In this document: piece after piece, positions 9,214-18,547 of the stretch | Layout of the letters: every line of letters starts with the position of its first letter | How positions within the stretch are numbered: the stretch's first letter is position 1 | Assembly (NCBI RefSeq): GCF_011043555.1 | Contig: NZ_JAAKGS010000013.1 | Span: forward strand, 1-64,000 | Direction of reading: 5' to 3' | DNA length: 64,000 nucleotides | Source of the DNA: Sphingobacterium sp. SGR-19 | GTDB taxonomy: Bacteria; Bacteroidota; Bacteroidia; Sphingobacteriales; Sphingobacteriaceae | Notes under the pieces: generated by a model | Databases searched by the model: none | The model's input: the letters and a program-made list of their open reading frames with translations, nothing else | Told to the model about the DNA's origin: nothing | Translations under genes and position numbers: made by a program

Positions 9214-10317
9214 TTATTCTGTTAATTTTCTAACCATATCTTTAAACACATTATAATAATGTTCGAAGCTAAACTCATTTGTAATTCGTCTAAAGGAGTT
9301 TATCTTCATTTTTTCACGTTCTGTTGGATTATTATATAAATATTCGATTTTGTTACATAGGCTCTCTAGGTTCATGTCTTCTATTATAAACCCATTCTCA
9401 TCACCGACAAGGTCATACTCAGTACCATCCGCATTTCCTGTAATAATCGGTAAAGAATTGAGCATTCCCTCGCAAATTGCTAATCCTCCAAGTCCCGGAA
9501 GTACAAATGCGTCACAATTGCCGAGTATTTTTGAAGCACCTTCATTCATTCGCCCATAAAATTTAATCTCTGTGCTTTCACCTACATATCTTTGTAGTTC
9601 GGCCAAATAAGTTCCGTCGCCAATGATGTGTAGTCGTATGTTTTTATATCGTTCGTTCAGTTTTTGGACCGCATCCACTAAAAGTTGTAAGTTTTTAGTT
9701 TTCTGTATGGTGCCAATAAAACCAATATTAAAGCAGGTATCATCTAAATATCCTTCGATATAAAATCTTTTAATTTCTTCTAATTTGGTTTCTGTATCAA
9801 AGACATTAACTGCCACATAAATCTTTTTATCGTCTACCCCTCTACTTAAAAAATAATTCCTACCCTGGGTGCTATATGTGAATATCGCATCAGAAGATTT
9901 CTCTATATATTTTTCCCAACGGTTGATGAATTTTCTGAGCCCAGAATACTTCTTATTCGTCAGTGTCCCCAAACTCCACCAAATGAACTTTTTTTTAAAT
10001 AACTTCGCATAAAAAAAAGCAATCGAGGCATTAATTAACGATGATGACCCTTCGGTAAAAACAATTTTAGGGCTCTCTCGCATTAGATAAAACAACAAGA
10101 GCGGACTAAAGGGTAAAGGTATTCTCAATTCCGGAATCTGAAATCTCCTAAAAGTCACATTGTCCAAATTCGTATTTCTCAACTTGCCTTCTTTAAGCCC
10201 CTTTCCGTGTATCAATGTAAAATCAATCTCAGGATCTTTTGAAATTCGGTTATAAAATGGTAGTCTATAGTGCATAACCACTTGATATAAACAAACTAGT
10301 TTTATTTTTTCTCTCAT
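9214..10317 (-). CDS. Family 4 glycosyltransferase
   Basis: This 367-residue GT-B enzyme has an N-terminal acceptor domain with KLVCLYQVVMHYRLPFYNRI and a C-terminal GT4 domain. The latter carries FIGTIQKTKNLQLLVDAVQ, LHIIGDGTYLAELQ and FVLPGLGGLAICEGMLNSLPIITGNADG, the donor-binding acidic region. It is cytoplasmic or membrane-peripheral and adds one sugar of the locus A repeat unit. It sits directly upstream of the acetyltransferase. Linkage and donor cannot be inferred. Confidence 0.88.
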   Translation of the reverse strand: MREKIKLVCLYQVVMHYRLPFYNRISKDPEIDFTLIHGKGLKEGKLRNTNLDNVTFRRFQIPELRIPLPFSPLLLFYLMRESPKIVFTEGSSSLINASIAFFYAKLFKKKFIWWSLGTLTNKKYSGLRKFINRWEKYIEKSSDAIFTYSTQGRNYFLSRGVDDKKIYVAVNVFDTETKLEEIKRFYIEGYLDDTCFNIGFIGTIQKTKNLQLLVDAVQKLNERYKNIRLHIIGDGTYLAELQRYVGESTEIKFYGRMNEGASKILGNCDAFVLPGLGGLAICEGMLNSLPIITGNADGTEYDLVGDENGFIIEDMNLESLCNKIEYLYNNPTEREKMKINSFRRITNEFSFEHYYNVFKDMVRKLTE

Positions 10318-10348
10318 TAATTGAATTTAAAAGACCGTAAAGTTTTGT

Positions 10349-11494
10349 TTAAAAATCGTAAGTATATAATACAGTATTATCACTTCGTTTATTTTTAGTC
10401 GCTATTCTGTTGTTCTCAATATTCGTATGCTTATTCTCTAAAGGTATACCATTCTGATAATTTTGACTCAACCTAATGTCTGATGGAAACGAGTGATGAT
10501 TAGGAAATTGAATACAGTTGAAGGTTACATTCTTCAAATTAAATTGATTCCGTGATATCTCGATATTTTCTACGTTAGGATAACTTTTTCCACCAACCAT
10601 AAATGTAATGCTTGCGTCTTTCTTATTCTTATTAAATGTATTTCCGACAATTCTATGGTTACTCCCCGCAATTCGTATTGGTGTAACAGTATTGCTGAAC
10701 GTATTATTAACAATATCACAATTGTTGCCGTACCGAATAGAAATTCCTGACCTAGAATTTATAAAAGTATTATCAGAAAGTACAGCTCCATTCGCTTTAA
10801 TACTAATTGTTTCTGAATCACCATGATAATTAATAAAACTATTACCCACAATTCGCACATCCGAATCGCCGTCAGCGAGACCAACTCTAATCGCTTCCAA
10901 GGCACCTGCAGCTCTCGACGGAACGTCCTGAAATATATTATCACGAATTACATTATTATCAAAATTGGAATTCACATGAATAATTGGAAGTCTATTCCTT
11001 TTACCGCTAAATCGACACTTATTTATTACAACATTATTTCCGAAAATATTAATCCAATGAAACTGGGTTTCTTTATCTCTATCTTTAAATCCATTCCTTG
11101 ATCTAAATTCAACATTTTCAATACGGATATTTGTAACCGTCGATTTCTTAGATCGCCCAATTTCAATCAAACTAGTGGAGCTTTTATATTGAATGACGTT
11201 ATCCTCAAATGTTAAGTCCCGAATAATAATATTCGCGCATTGATTGTCTAACTTAATAAACGAGTTCCCTCGCATAATGGCATCTTTAGAGCGCGGTCTA
11301 ATGACAAAAGGCCGCGTCTCGGTCCCTTTCCCTTTCACGACAATTTGTAAATCTCTATTGTCCCCCGAAACATAGTAAATTCCCCCGGGCACAGCTTGCA
11401 CATTAATTACCTTAGCATTACAAACCGCTAAAAATAATATCCCTAAAACTGTTAAATAAAATCTGTTCATGTCTTTTATAATAAAGAATAGCAT
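10349..11494 (-). CDS. Secreted right-handed beta-helix protein, PL6 (chondroitinase-B/alginate lyase)-like
   Basis: The 381-residue product has an N-terminal signal-like segment (FYLTVLGILFLAVCNA), then repeated short strands with Asn ladders (NIIIRDLTFEDNVI, IVGNSFINYHG, NCDIVNNTFSN, HRIVGNTFNKN), typical of parallel beta-helix lyases. The early region GIYYVSG and GKGTETRPFVIRP recalls PL6 enzymes (chondroitinase B/alginate lyase). It is likely periplasmic or exported and could cut the uronate-containing polymer. The first ATG overlaps the Wzy stop codon as TAATG with a GAGGAG just before it. A second ATG at 11470 would give a cleaner signal peptide, so the true start is uncertain. At about 380 residues it is shorter than typical PL6 lyases. 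Confidence 0.75.
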   Translation of the reverse strand: MLFFIIKDMNRFYLTVLGILFLAVCNAKVINVQAVPGGIYYVSGDNRDLQIVVKGKGTETRPFVIRPRSKDAIMRGNSFIKLDNQCANIIIRDLTFEDNVIQYKSSTSLIEIGRSKKSTVTNIRIENVEFRSRNGFKDRDKETQFHWINIFGNNVVINKCRFSGKRNRLPIIHVNSNFDNNVIRDNIFQDVPSRAAGALEAIRVGLADGDSDVRIVGNSFINYHGDSETISIKANGAVLSDNTFINSRSGISIRYGNNCDIVNNTFSNTVTPIRIAGSNHRIVGNTFNKNKKDASITFMVGGKSYPNVENIEISRNQFNLKNVTFNCIQFPNHHSFPSDIRLSQNYQNGIPLENKHTNIENNRIATKNKRSDNTVLYTYDF

Positions 11495-12864
11495 TAACTC
11501 CTCTCATTTTTTATTCGACGAAGTATAAAAATAATAGATATCAACGGTATTGACAATAAACCATATACCAACCAAATTTCAAATCCCGACCCCCTAATAA
11601 ATTGAAGGAGAGTAACAAACATAAACACAAGAAAAACAGCTAATATACCTTCATCGTTATTTGCCAATTTCTTCAACAATGAAACGTATAACCTGTTAAT
11701 CCATAAGAATATAAACAACAAAAAAAACAATCCGAAAATGTGAAAATTCCAAAAAACTTCAGAATAAACGATCACCGGGAAAGATCCACCTATAGCTCTA
11801 AATTGTGGTGCAAATATCATTGTATATGCATCTATTATTCCATTCGGCTTATTAGGAAATACTGATCGCGGAAGGGGCAAAAAAAGGAATCTGACCATTG
11901 TAGTTCCGTAAGTTAACTCCGCTCGTCCAGTATAAATATAGTTAATAGCATTTGTGCTATTCCCGTAAACCGAATTGGTCTCAAAATTTGCTGTAAAGGC
12001 ATCCATAAAAAGATCTGACTGTACGTAATCTGGAACATATCCAGCAGCTTCAGAGAAAGATTCAGTTTCATAATTCCCATAACCCCTCATTATTGAAGAA
12101 ATGGTGACGATATAAAAAAAACCTAAAACACCTAAGATACCAAGCGTTAGTTGCTTAAATGATACAGTGATATCAATACGATTATACATTATCTCTAAAA
12201 AAACAACCAGAATAATCACATAGATAATTTCTCTTTTACTATCATAATGACCAATCATAAAAAATGAAACCATAATTAGATATAAAAGATATTTCCATGC
12301 TGTCTTCATCTTGACTAATGTCAATGTAATAAAAATCGCTATCACTAGTTTATATACGTATGAAAAATCGCCTCCTCCTCCGATAAATGAAAGGTCAATA
12401 TGAATAAAACCGAACAAAAACAATACCGCGAATAGAAAGATTAATTTTAATGAACTGAATCCTTTCTGATTCGAAGCTGCCCAGGGAGACAAACTGCGCA
12501 ATGATTTAAAGGGTATAGCACAAAATACCATTAAGTTGCACAACAAAAAAAATGCCGTAATAAACTGTATAGAACTATAATTATTAAATGCGTGATAATA
12601 CGTCAAGCTCAAACCAAATCCACGTGAAACGGTGTGATGTCCTACTATGAAATTTAGATTTAGGTACAACAACGAAATAAAAGAAGGGGAAAAAATATAA
12701 TATCTGTTATTAGGTTGTTGCAAAACAGCAATTGTGAAGACGGCTGTTTGTAATAAATATACATAACTCCCAGTCTCAATTAATAATTCTTTTCCACATA
12801 GCGCAACGTATAAAAGAAGAATAATTGTAGAAAAAATAGCACTTAAGCGTGGAAATTTTGTCAT
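11494..12864 (-). CDS. wzy: O-antigen/oligosaccharide repeat-unit polymerase (Wzy-like)
   Basis: This 456-residue integral membrane protein has about eleven to twelve hydrophobic helices, with a large extracytoplasmic loop (about 260-345) containing RAELTYGTTMVRFLFLPLPRS. That layout fits the O-antigen polysaccharide polymerase group, which joins repeat units on the outer leaflet of the inner membrane. It lies between the Wzx flippase and the beta-helix protein, as expected for a Wzx/Wzy-dependent locus. Sequence conservation among Wzy proteins is low, so the call rests on topology and context. Confidence 0.8.
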   Translation of the reverse strand: MTKFPRLSAIFSTIILLLYVALCGKELLIETGSYVYLLQTAVFTIAVLQQPNNRYYIFSPSFISLLYLNLNFIVGHHTVSRGFGLSLTYYHAFNNYSSIQFITAFFLLCNLMVFCAIPFKSLRSLSPWAASNQKGFSSLKLIFLFAVLFLFGFIHIDLSFIGGGGDFSYVYKLVIAIFITLTLVKMKTAWKYLLYLIMVSFFMIGHYDSKREIIYVIILVVFLEIMYNRIDITVSFKQLTLGILGVLGFFYIVTISSIMRGYGNYETESFSEAAGYVPDYVQSDLFMDAFTANFETNSVYGNSTNAINYIYTGRAELTYGTTMVRFLFLPLPRSVFPNKPNGIIDAYTMIFAPQFRAIGGSFPVIVYSEVFWNFHIFGLFFLLFIFLWINRLYVSLLKKLANNDEGILAVFLVFMFVTLLQFIRGSGFEIWLVYGLLSIPLISIIFILRRIKNERS

Positions 12865-12882
12865 ATCAAACCGATTATAAAT

Positions 12883-14235
12883 TCACTTTGCGTTTCGTTT
12901 GTATAATTTCTCGCCTGTAAAGAAAAAATAGATTACTAACGATCCTAATAGTACAGTAACCACTAAATAATGAGCGTTGAAAAACATACATAAATAAAAG
13001 CTCAACGAAATCACAACAACTTCAAGGACTTGCCTCTCTATCCGTCCTCCGACGGAGATATATGTAAATAATAAAGCCTGCGTCACATACGAAATAAACG
13101 TGACTAAGACGGAAGCGTATAACCCAAACTTAGGTATTAATAGAAAGTTCAAGCCAATATTAAGTAAACAAGTCAAAATAGATAAAAAAGCAATTCTTTT
13201 TGTTCTTTTATCGTATATCATCCTATAGTTCGCCGTCAAATAATATGGATAAACAACAAATGATATAGCAATAAGGGGGATGAGGTACGCGACGTCTCTA
13301 TAACTATTGCTATAGAAATAGTCCATCAAATAATGACTGAAAATATTTATACAGAAATATAATATAGTGGAGATCGCAGTTCCATATAACAAATAATCAT
13401 TTAAATATTTTTCCTTCTTTTCTACAGTTGCTTTATATATCAGTGGTTCAAGATATACCGATATTCCGACAAATCCAAATACCATCATCGAGCCAATCGA
13501 ATATACAAAGGTATATTGTCCAACTTCAAACAAAGTTAAATATTTTTCAATGATAAACTTGTCGCCGTTACCTAATAGATTAGTCGCTAACCCATGAAAG
13601 ATAAATGGCCAAGAAAATGCAAACAGATTTTTAAAAGTAACGCTGTCAAACTTCTGAGTAATAGTGGTTGATCCGGTTACTCTAAAAACTATATTAGTAA
13701 TAAAGGCAATTAAAATACCCCCAATAAGATATCCAATATAGCTTTCAGTAAAATATACCAATAAAAAAACTAATAAAAATTTTCCTATTTGTAAAAATAA
13801 ACGTGCCCCGAAATATTTGCTATGTAAACCTTGAACTCTAAGTTTATTCAATACTAATAAATTAGTACCCTGTAAATACACCAATATCAACAGCAAAAAT
13901 AAATCGGGAAAAACATAAAGCCCAAAAATATCTCTTACACCGTAAATATAAGCAATTATTAAAAAACATAAAACCAGAAAGTGAGCAATGTTTATCGCTA
14001 TATTTATTGTCCTATCGAAATTTTTAAATTCGTCATGCTGAGAATAGAATCTCAAAATAACTCTTTCAAAACCTAACAACGTAATGAATGGCAATAGGGT
14101 TTCTATAGATAGAATTAGCCCTACCTTTCCAAAATCTATAGTACCTAGAATAAAGGGTAAAAGCAAAAGGATCAATTTATTTAATCCCTTTGCGACACCC
14201 TCAATAAATCCGTATGAAAGAATTCGCTTTAACAA
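12883..14235 (-). CDS. wzx: Oligosaccharide flippase (Wzx, MOP superfamily)
   Basis: This 450-residue protein has about twelve to fourteen membrane helices and the N-terminal LSYGFIEGVAKGLNKL pattern of polysaccharide transporters in the MOP superfamily. It should flip the undecaprenyl-PP-linked repeat unit of locus A to the periplasmic face. The start is a TTG a few bases after the wecC stop. No ATG fits as well, because the family begins right at this position. The low-GC assembly cassette begins about here. Confidence 0.88.
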   Translation of the reverse strand: MLKRILSYGFIEGVAKGLNKLILLLLPFILGTIDFGKVGLILSIETLLPFITLLGFERVILRFYSQHDEFKNFDRTINIAINIAHFLVLCFLIIAYIYGVRDIFGLYVFPDLFLLLILVYLQGTNLLVLNKLRVQGLHSKYFGARLFLQIGKFLLVFLLVYFTESYIGYLIGGILIAFITNIVFRVTGSTTITQKFDSVTFKNLFAFSWPFIFHGLATNLLGNGDKFIIEKYLTLFEVGQYTFVYSIGSMMVFGFVGISVYLEPLIYKATVEKKEKYLNDYLLYGTAISTILYFCINIFSHYLMDYFYSNSYRDVAYLIPLIAISFVVYPYYLTANYRMIYDKRTKRIAFLSILTCLLNIGLNFLLIPKFGLYASVLVTFISYVTQALLFTYISVGGRIERQVLEVVVISLSFYLCMFFNAHYLVVTVLLGSLVIYFFFTGEKLYKRNAK

Positions 14236-14239
14236 GATA

Positions 14240-15451
14240 TTATTTATTTGTCACTCCACAAAAATCCAGTACTAATTGATCCTCTCTAAACGTTAATTCT
14301 TTAAACTCATTATGAGCAACCAATAAAACAACGATATCGGCTTTTTCAACGGCGTCTCTGTAATCTGTTAGCTTGAAAACTTTATGCTCATGAACATTAG
14401 GCTCTACGATATACATATCTGCATCGCCTGAGTCCTGTAACACTCGCTCAGCGATATGAATCGCGGGAGACTCACGAAGATCATCGATATTCGGTTTGAA
14501 AGCCAATCCCATAATCGCTATAGATGGTTGGCGTCCATTTGCCAACTCAAATTCTAGTCGAGCTGTTTTTACCTTTTCGGCGCACCAAAAAGGTTTATAG
14601 TTATTTGTCGCACGCGCCTGCGCGATCATACGCGACTCCATCGGAAAATCAGCAGTGATAAAATAGGGATCCACCGCTATACAATGACCACCTACCCCAC
14701 AACCCGGCTGAAGAATATTGACACGTGGGTGCTTGTTTGCCAACCGTATCAATTCCCATACATTAATGCCTCCCTTATCACAGATCAAAGATAGCTCATT
14801 AGCAAATGCAATCTGTGAATCTCTGGATGCGTTTTCGGTAAGCTTACACATCTCGGCTGTACGGGCATTTGTTGAGTGTAATTCTCCTTTAACAAATTGA
14901 CCGTAAAAAGCCAAAGCTTTTTGTGTAGACCGCTCATCAACACCACCAATCACACGGTCGTTATGCACCAACTCGTACATTACGTTGCCTGGCAAAACAC
15001 GTTCTGGACAATACGCTAGGTATATTTTATCTTGCAATTCAGGTCTTTTACTAAAAATCAAGTCCTGCATTTTCTCCGTAGTACCTACCGGAGAAGTCGA
15101 TTCGATAATATACAGATCTCCCTCTTTTAATAAAGGGATAATACCTTCCGTAGCAGCCTGTACATAGGAAATATCGGGTTGATGATCGCCTTTAAATGGC
15201 GTAGGAACCACAACTAAATACACATCGGCTTCAACTGCTTTAGTGCTTGCTCTTAAGAAGCCCTTGGACACCGCTTCCGCCACAGCTTTATCCAATTCAG
15301 GCTCTACAATATGTATTTTCCCAGCATTAATGGTATCAACGACATGCTGAGACACATCTACTCCGTGCACAGGAATACCACTGTTGGCGATTAATGCCGA
15401 AGTTGGTAATCCGATATATCCTAATCCTATGGTTACAACTTTTGGGTTCAT
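14240..15451 (-). CDS. wecC: UDP-N-acetyl-D-mannosaminuronate dehydrogenase (WecC-type)
   Basis: The 403-residue protein is a UDP-sugar 6-dehydrogenase. It has an N-terminal NAD Rossmann motif (TIGLGYIGLPTSALIA), the central VVPTPF and YCPERVLPGN segments, the catalytic cysteine in GCGVGGHCIAVDPYF (about 255-270), and a C-terminal UDP-binding domain with MGLAFKPNIDDLRESPA. The WecC subgroup is suggested by the IGLPTSALIA start and by the neighbouring wecB. It would oxidise UDP-ManNAc to UDP-ManNAcA. The short spacer to wecB (15452-15510) is AT-rich with no clear promoter. Confidence 0.92.
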   Translation of the reverse strand: MNPKVVTIGLGYIGLPTSALIANSGIPVHGVDVSQHVVDTINAGKIHIVEPELDKAVAEAVSKGFLRASTKAVEADVYLVVVPTPFKGDHQPDISYVQAATEGIIPLLKEGDLYIIESTSPVGTTEKMQDLIFSKRPELQDKIYLAYCPERVLPGNVMYELVHNDRVIGGVDERSTQKALAFYGQFVKGELHSTNARTAEMCKLTENASRDSQIAFANELSLICDKGGINVWELIRLANKHPRVNILQPGCGVGGHCIAVDPYFITADFPMESRMIAQARATNNYKPFWCAEKVKTARLEFELANGRQPSIAIMGLAFKPNIDDLRESPAIHIAERVLQDSGDADMYIVEPNVHEHKVFKLTDYRDAVEKADIVVLLVAHNEFKELTFREDQLVLDFCGVTNK

Positions 15452-15510
15452 GTTTTAAATAAATTTTAATTTCTGTTATTGTATATTGATTGTATTTATT
15501 TGCAGATTTC

Positions 15511-16626
15511 CTACAAATTTTTGATAAATTCCGCTATTCGTGCACATGCTTTTCCATCGCCATACGGATTATGTAAAGCGCTCATTTGTTGATATCGTTC
15601 ACTATTATTCAGCAAATCATTTGCTTCGTTGACGATTTTGTCTTTATCTGTACCCACGAGAATAACCGTACCTGCATCGACGGCCTCCGGTCTTTCGGTC
15701 GTATCGCGCATAACCAATACAGGCTTACCCAAACTTGGTGCTTCTTCTTGTACTCCACCGGAATCCGTAATAATTAAATACGATTTGTTCATCAGCCATA
15801 CGAAAGCCGGATAAGCTAACGGATCGATTAAATTTATATTATCAATACCAGAAAGGATTTCATACACTGGCCCCTTAACATTTGGATTAAGATGTACGGG
15901 ATAAATAATTTGTACATCTTCATGTGACTCCGCAATTTCTTTTAATGCTTCGCAGATTCTAATGAATCCATCTCCATGGTTTTCTCGTCTGTGTCCGGTT
16001 ACCAAAATTAAGCGCTTACTAGCATCGACAACGGTTTTTAAATAGTTAATTTCAGGATTATCCAAATCCTTGACACGCTCCGAACTGTCAAATAATGCAT
16101 CAATTACAGTATTTCCGGTTACTAGAATGGTCTCTTTCGATATATTTTCATTTAGTAGGTTTTGTTCGGACGCGGCAGTTGGAGCAAAATGATAATCGGT
16201 AATCCGACCCGTAACCTGACGGTTGATCTCTTCCGGAAATGGGGAGCGTTTGTTGTGCGTCCGAAGCCCCGCCTCTACGTGGCAAACCTGTGCTCCCGAG
16301 TAGAAAGCCGCAATACTGGACGCCATCGTAGTCGTTGTATCACCATGAACATATACGTAATCTGGTTTAAACTCTTCCAATACCGGTTTTAAGCCAGTAA
16401 TAATATCTGCCGTTAACGTATAAAGATTTTGATTAGGCTTCATTAAATCAAGATCAAAATCGGGGGTGATACTAAAGAATTCCAATACTTGATCCAACAT
16501 CTCGCGATGCTGTGCCGTTACACAAACTTTAGTATCAAACGCTTCGTCTTGTTGAAAAGCCTTCACTAATGGAGCCATCTTAATGGCCTCGGGTCGAGTT
16601 CCGAATACGATAAGGTTCTTAATCAT
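15511..16626 (-). CDS. wecB: UDP-N-acetylglucosamine 2-epimerase (non-hydrolysing)
   Basis: This 371-residue enzyme has the non-hydrolysing UDP-GlcNAc 2-epimerase signatures: FGTRPEAIKMAPL at the N-terminus, HVEAGLRTHNKRSPFPEEINRQ in the middle, TGHRRENHGDG, and SDSGGVQEEAPSLGKPVLVMRDTTERPE near the C-terminus. It makes UDP-ManNAc from UDP-GlcNAc in the cytoplasm. The product is the expected substrate of the WecC-type enzyme encoded next. The length is normal and the expected motifs are intact. Confidence 0.95.
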   Translation of the reverse strand: MIKNLIVFGTRPEAIKMAPLVKAFQQDEAFDTKVCVTAQHREMLDQVLEFFSITPDFDLDLMKPNQNLYTLTADIITGLKPVLEEFKPDYVYVHGDTTTTMASSIAAFYSGAQVCHVEAGLRTHNKRSPFPEEINRQVTGRITDYHFAPTAASEQNLLNENISKETILVTGNTVIDALFDSSERVKDLDNPEINYLKTVVDASKRLILVTGHRRENHGDGFIRICEALKEIAESHEDVQIIYPVHLNPNVKGPVYEILSGIDNINLIDPLAYPAFVWLMNKSYLIITDSGGVQEEAPSLGKPVLVMRDTTERPEAVDAGTVILVGTDKDKIVNEANDLLNNSERYQQMSALHNPYGDGKACARIAEFIKNL

Positions 16627-16642
16627 TTTTTGTTTGTTTGCT

Positions 16643-17941
16643 TTAAAGTCTTGCGTCTACCCATGCCCGTGGTAAAACGCCTTTCGTGTCGAAAACAACA
16701 CTTTGTTCTTTTCTTATTTGATTAATATCTAATGTTAAAAATTCATCATGAGCTGTAGCTAGAATAATAGCATCATATTTCTTTTCAGCGGAATCCTTCC
16801 GTATCCCTCCGGCCTTAAGTACAATTCCATATTCGGCATATACTTCCTCAGGATTCGCCCAAGGATCATATATTTCCACGTTTACACCATATTCTTTGAG
16901 CTCCCTATATATATCGGCGACCTTGGTATTCCGAACGTCTGGACAATTTTCCTTAAACGTGACACCCAAAATAAGGGCTTTTGCTCCTCTAACAACAACA
17001 TCTTTCGCCACCATCAATTTGATCACCTTAGAAGCTATAAAAGCTGGTATAGAATTGTTTACACGCCTACCAGATAAAATCACGTCCGGGTGATAGCCTA
17101 ACTGTGTGGCTTTATGCGTAAGGTAGTAGGGATCCACGGAGATACAATGCCCACCTACTAAGCCGGGTTTATATTTTAAAAAGTTAAATTTTGTGCCTGC
17201 AGCTTCGAGTACGTCATTGGTATCAATGCCGATACGGTCAAAGATAAGGGCCAGCTCGTTCACAAACGAAATATTTACATCCCGCTGTGCGTTTTCAATG
17301 GCCTTCGAAGCTTCCGCGACCTTTATACTGGGGGCTTTGTGAGTGCCAACGGTAACGATAGTTTTATATAGCTGATCTATCTCTTCTGCAATTTCCGGAG
17401 TAGAGCCAGAAGTTACTTTCTTGATTGTGGTTAATGTATTGACTTTATCTCCCGGATTAATACGTTCCGGTGAATACCCGACAAAGAAATCACGGTTAAA
17501 ACATAACCCAGAAGTGCGTTCTAATATTGGTATACATTCCTCTTCTGTACATCCAGGATAAACTGTCGATTCATAAATAACGATATCGCCATTTTTAATG
17601 ACCCTCCCGAGCATTTCGGACGCTGTCCTCAACGGACTGAGATTAGGCGCATTGTAACGATCAATTGGAGTTGGAACGGTGACAATGTAAATTTGTGCTG
17701 TTTCTAAATCATCAAGCGAGCAGGAAGCTTTATAGCCTTTTTGAAAATTTGTTTCCTTTATCAATTGGATACCTGTATGAAGCTTCTCCAAATCTGCCTC
17801 TTGGGTCTGATCTATTCCTTTCGCCAACTCGGCTATACGCTTCTCGTCGATATCAAAACCAACAACAGGAAAATGGAGGGCTAATTCAATTGCCAGCGGC
17901 AACCCCACATAACCTTGACCAATAACGGCAATTTTTTTCAT
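16643..17941 (-). CDS. tviB: TviB/WbpA-type UDP-N-acetylhexosamine 6-dehydrogenase
   Basis: The 432-residue protein is a second UDP-sugar dehydrogenase. The N-terminal AVIGQGYVGLPLAIELA and FDIDEKRIAEL match the Vi-antigen TviB group, which oxidises UDP-GlcNAc or UDP-GalNAc to the uronic acid. GLVGGHCISVDPYYLTHKA holds the catalytic Cys and LGVTFKENCPDVRNTKV is the C-terminal UDP-binding motif. It lies just upstream of wecB in the same transcription direction. Substrate preference between GlcNAc and GalNAc forms is not decidable here. Confidence 0.9.
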   Translation of the reverse strand: MKKIAVIGQGYVGLPLAIELALHFPVVGFDIDEKRIAELAKGIDQTQEADLEKLHTGIQLIKETNFQKGYKASCSLDDLETAQIYIVTVPTPIDRYNAPNLSPLRTASEMLGRVIKNGDIVIYESTVYPGCTEEECIPILERTSGLCFNRDFFVGYSPERINPGDKVNTLTTIKKVTSGSTPEIAEEIDQLYKTIVTVGTHKAPSIKVAEASKAIENAQRDVNISFVNELALIFDRIGIDTNDVLEAAGTKFNFLKYKPGLVGGHCISVDPYYLTHKATQLGYHPDVILSGRRVNNSIPAFIASKVIKLMVAKDVVVRGAKALILGVTFKENCPDVRNTKVADIYRELKEYGVNVEIYDPWANPEEVYAEYGIVLKAGGIRKDSAEKKYDAIILATAHDEFLTLDINQIRKEQSVVFDTKGVLPRAWVDARL

Positions 17942-17991
17942 TCTCTCTAAATTCGGTCTTCCCTGTTAACTTGAAGTCTCTCTATGCGTGT

Positions 17992-18474
17992 TTATTTTTT
18001 CTCATTCCCGTTCTTCTCACTCTCCTTATCGTAAACAATCTTACGCAGACCCGAACTCGAAAAGCGGTGGTCGCGGCTATTGAAGTACAGTTCGATACCT
18101 TTTTCTTCACAGTACTTGCGACCAGTAAAGTCTTTATCACGGTATTCATCACCTACAATACGAACATCCAGTTTAAAGGAACGAAGGATATCTTCCAGGT
18201 CCTGTTCGGTAGAGTAGGGCACAATTTCATCAACGTATTGGCAGCCGCGCAACTGGATATAGCGTTCTACTACGGTTTGCGTAGGTGCGTTTTTTTCTGG
18301 ACGGTCTAAGGTAGGATCCATTTGCAGTCCACAGATCAGATAATCGCATTGACGCTTTGCTTCGGCAAGCATCATAATGTGCCCTGCGTGCAATAAATCA
18401 AAAGTGGAAAAGGTAATGCCAACGCGTGGCCCCGGATTATAGTCTTCTCTTTTTTTCACTACTCTTTCTTCCAT
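17992..18474 (-). CDS. Adenylyl/cytidylyltransferase family protein (TagD/RfaE2-like), copy 1
   Basis: This 160-residue nucleotidyltransferase has the HxGH-type ATP/CTP site in FSTFDLLHAGHIMMLAEAK and the SSSGLR signature near the C-terminus, which replaces the ISTT of TagD. The family activates a small phosphorylated alcohol or sugar with CTP or ATP, for instance glycerol-3-phosphate. A nearly identical protein lies at 46077-46559 in locus B. The two differ mainly at the ends and at a few residues inside. It sits between ugd and tviB, so it probably supplies an activated building block for the locus A polymer. Confidence 0.85.
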   Translation of the reverse strand: MEERVVKKREDYNPGPRVGITFSTFDLLHAGHIMMLAEAKRQCDYLICGLQMDPTLDRPEKNAPTQTVVERYIQLRGCQYVDEIVPYSTEQDLEDILRSFKLDVRIVGDEYRDKDFTGRKYCEEKGIELYFNSRDHRFSSSGLRKIVYDKESEKNGNEKK

Positions 18475-18547
18475 ATTGTTATCTTTTTAATGCTTCATTG
18501 CTCGATAGTGTAGACTTTGCACCGCTATAAGCAATAAAAGTGCCAAG

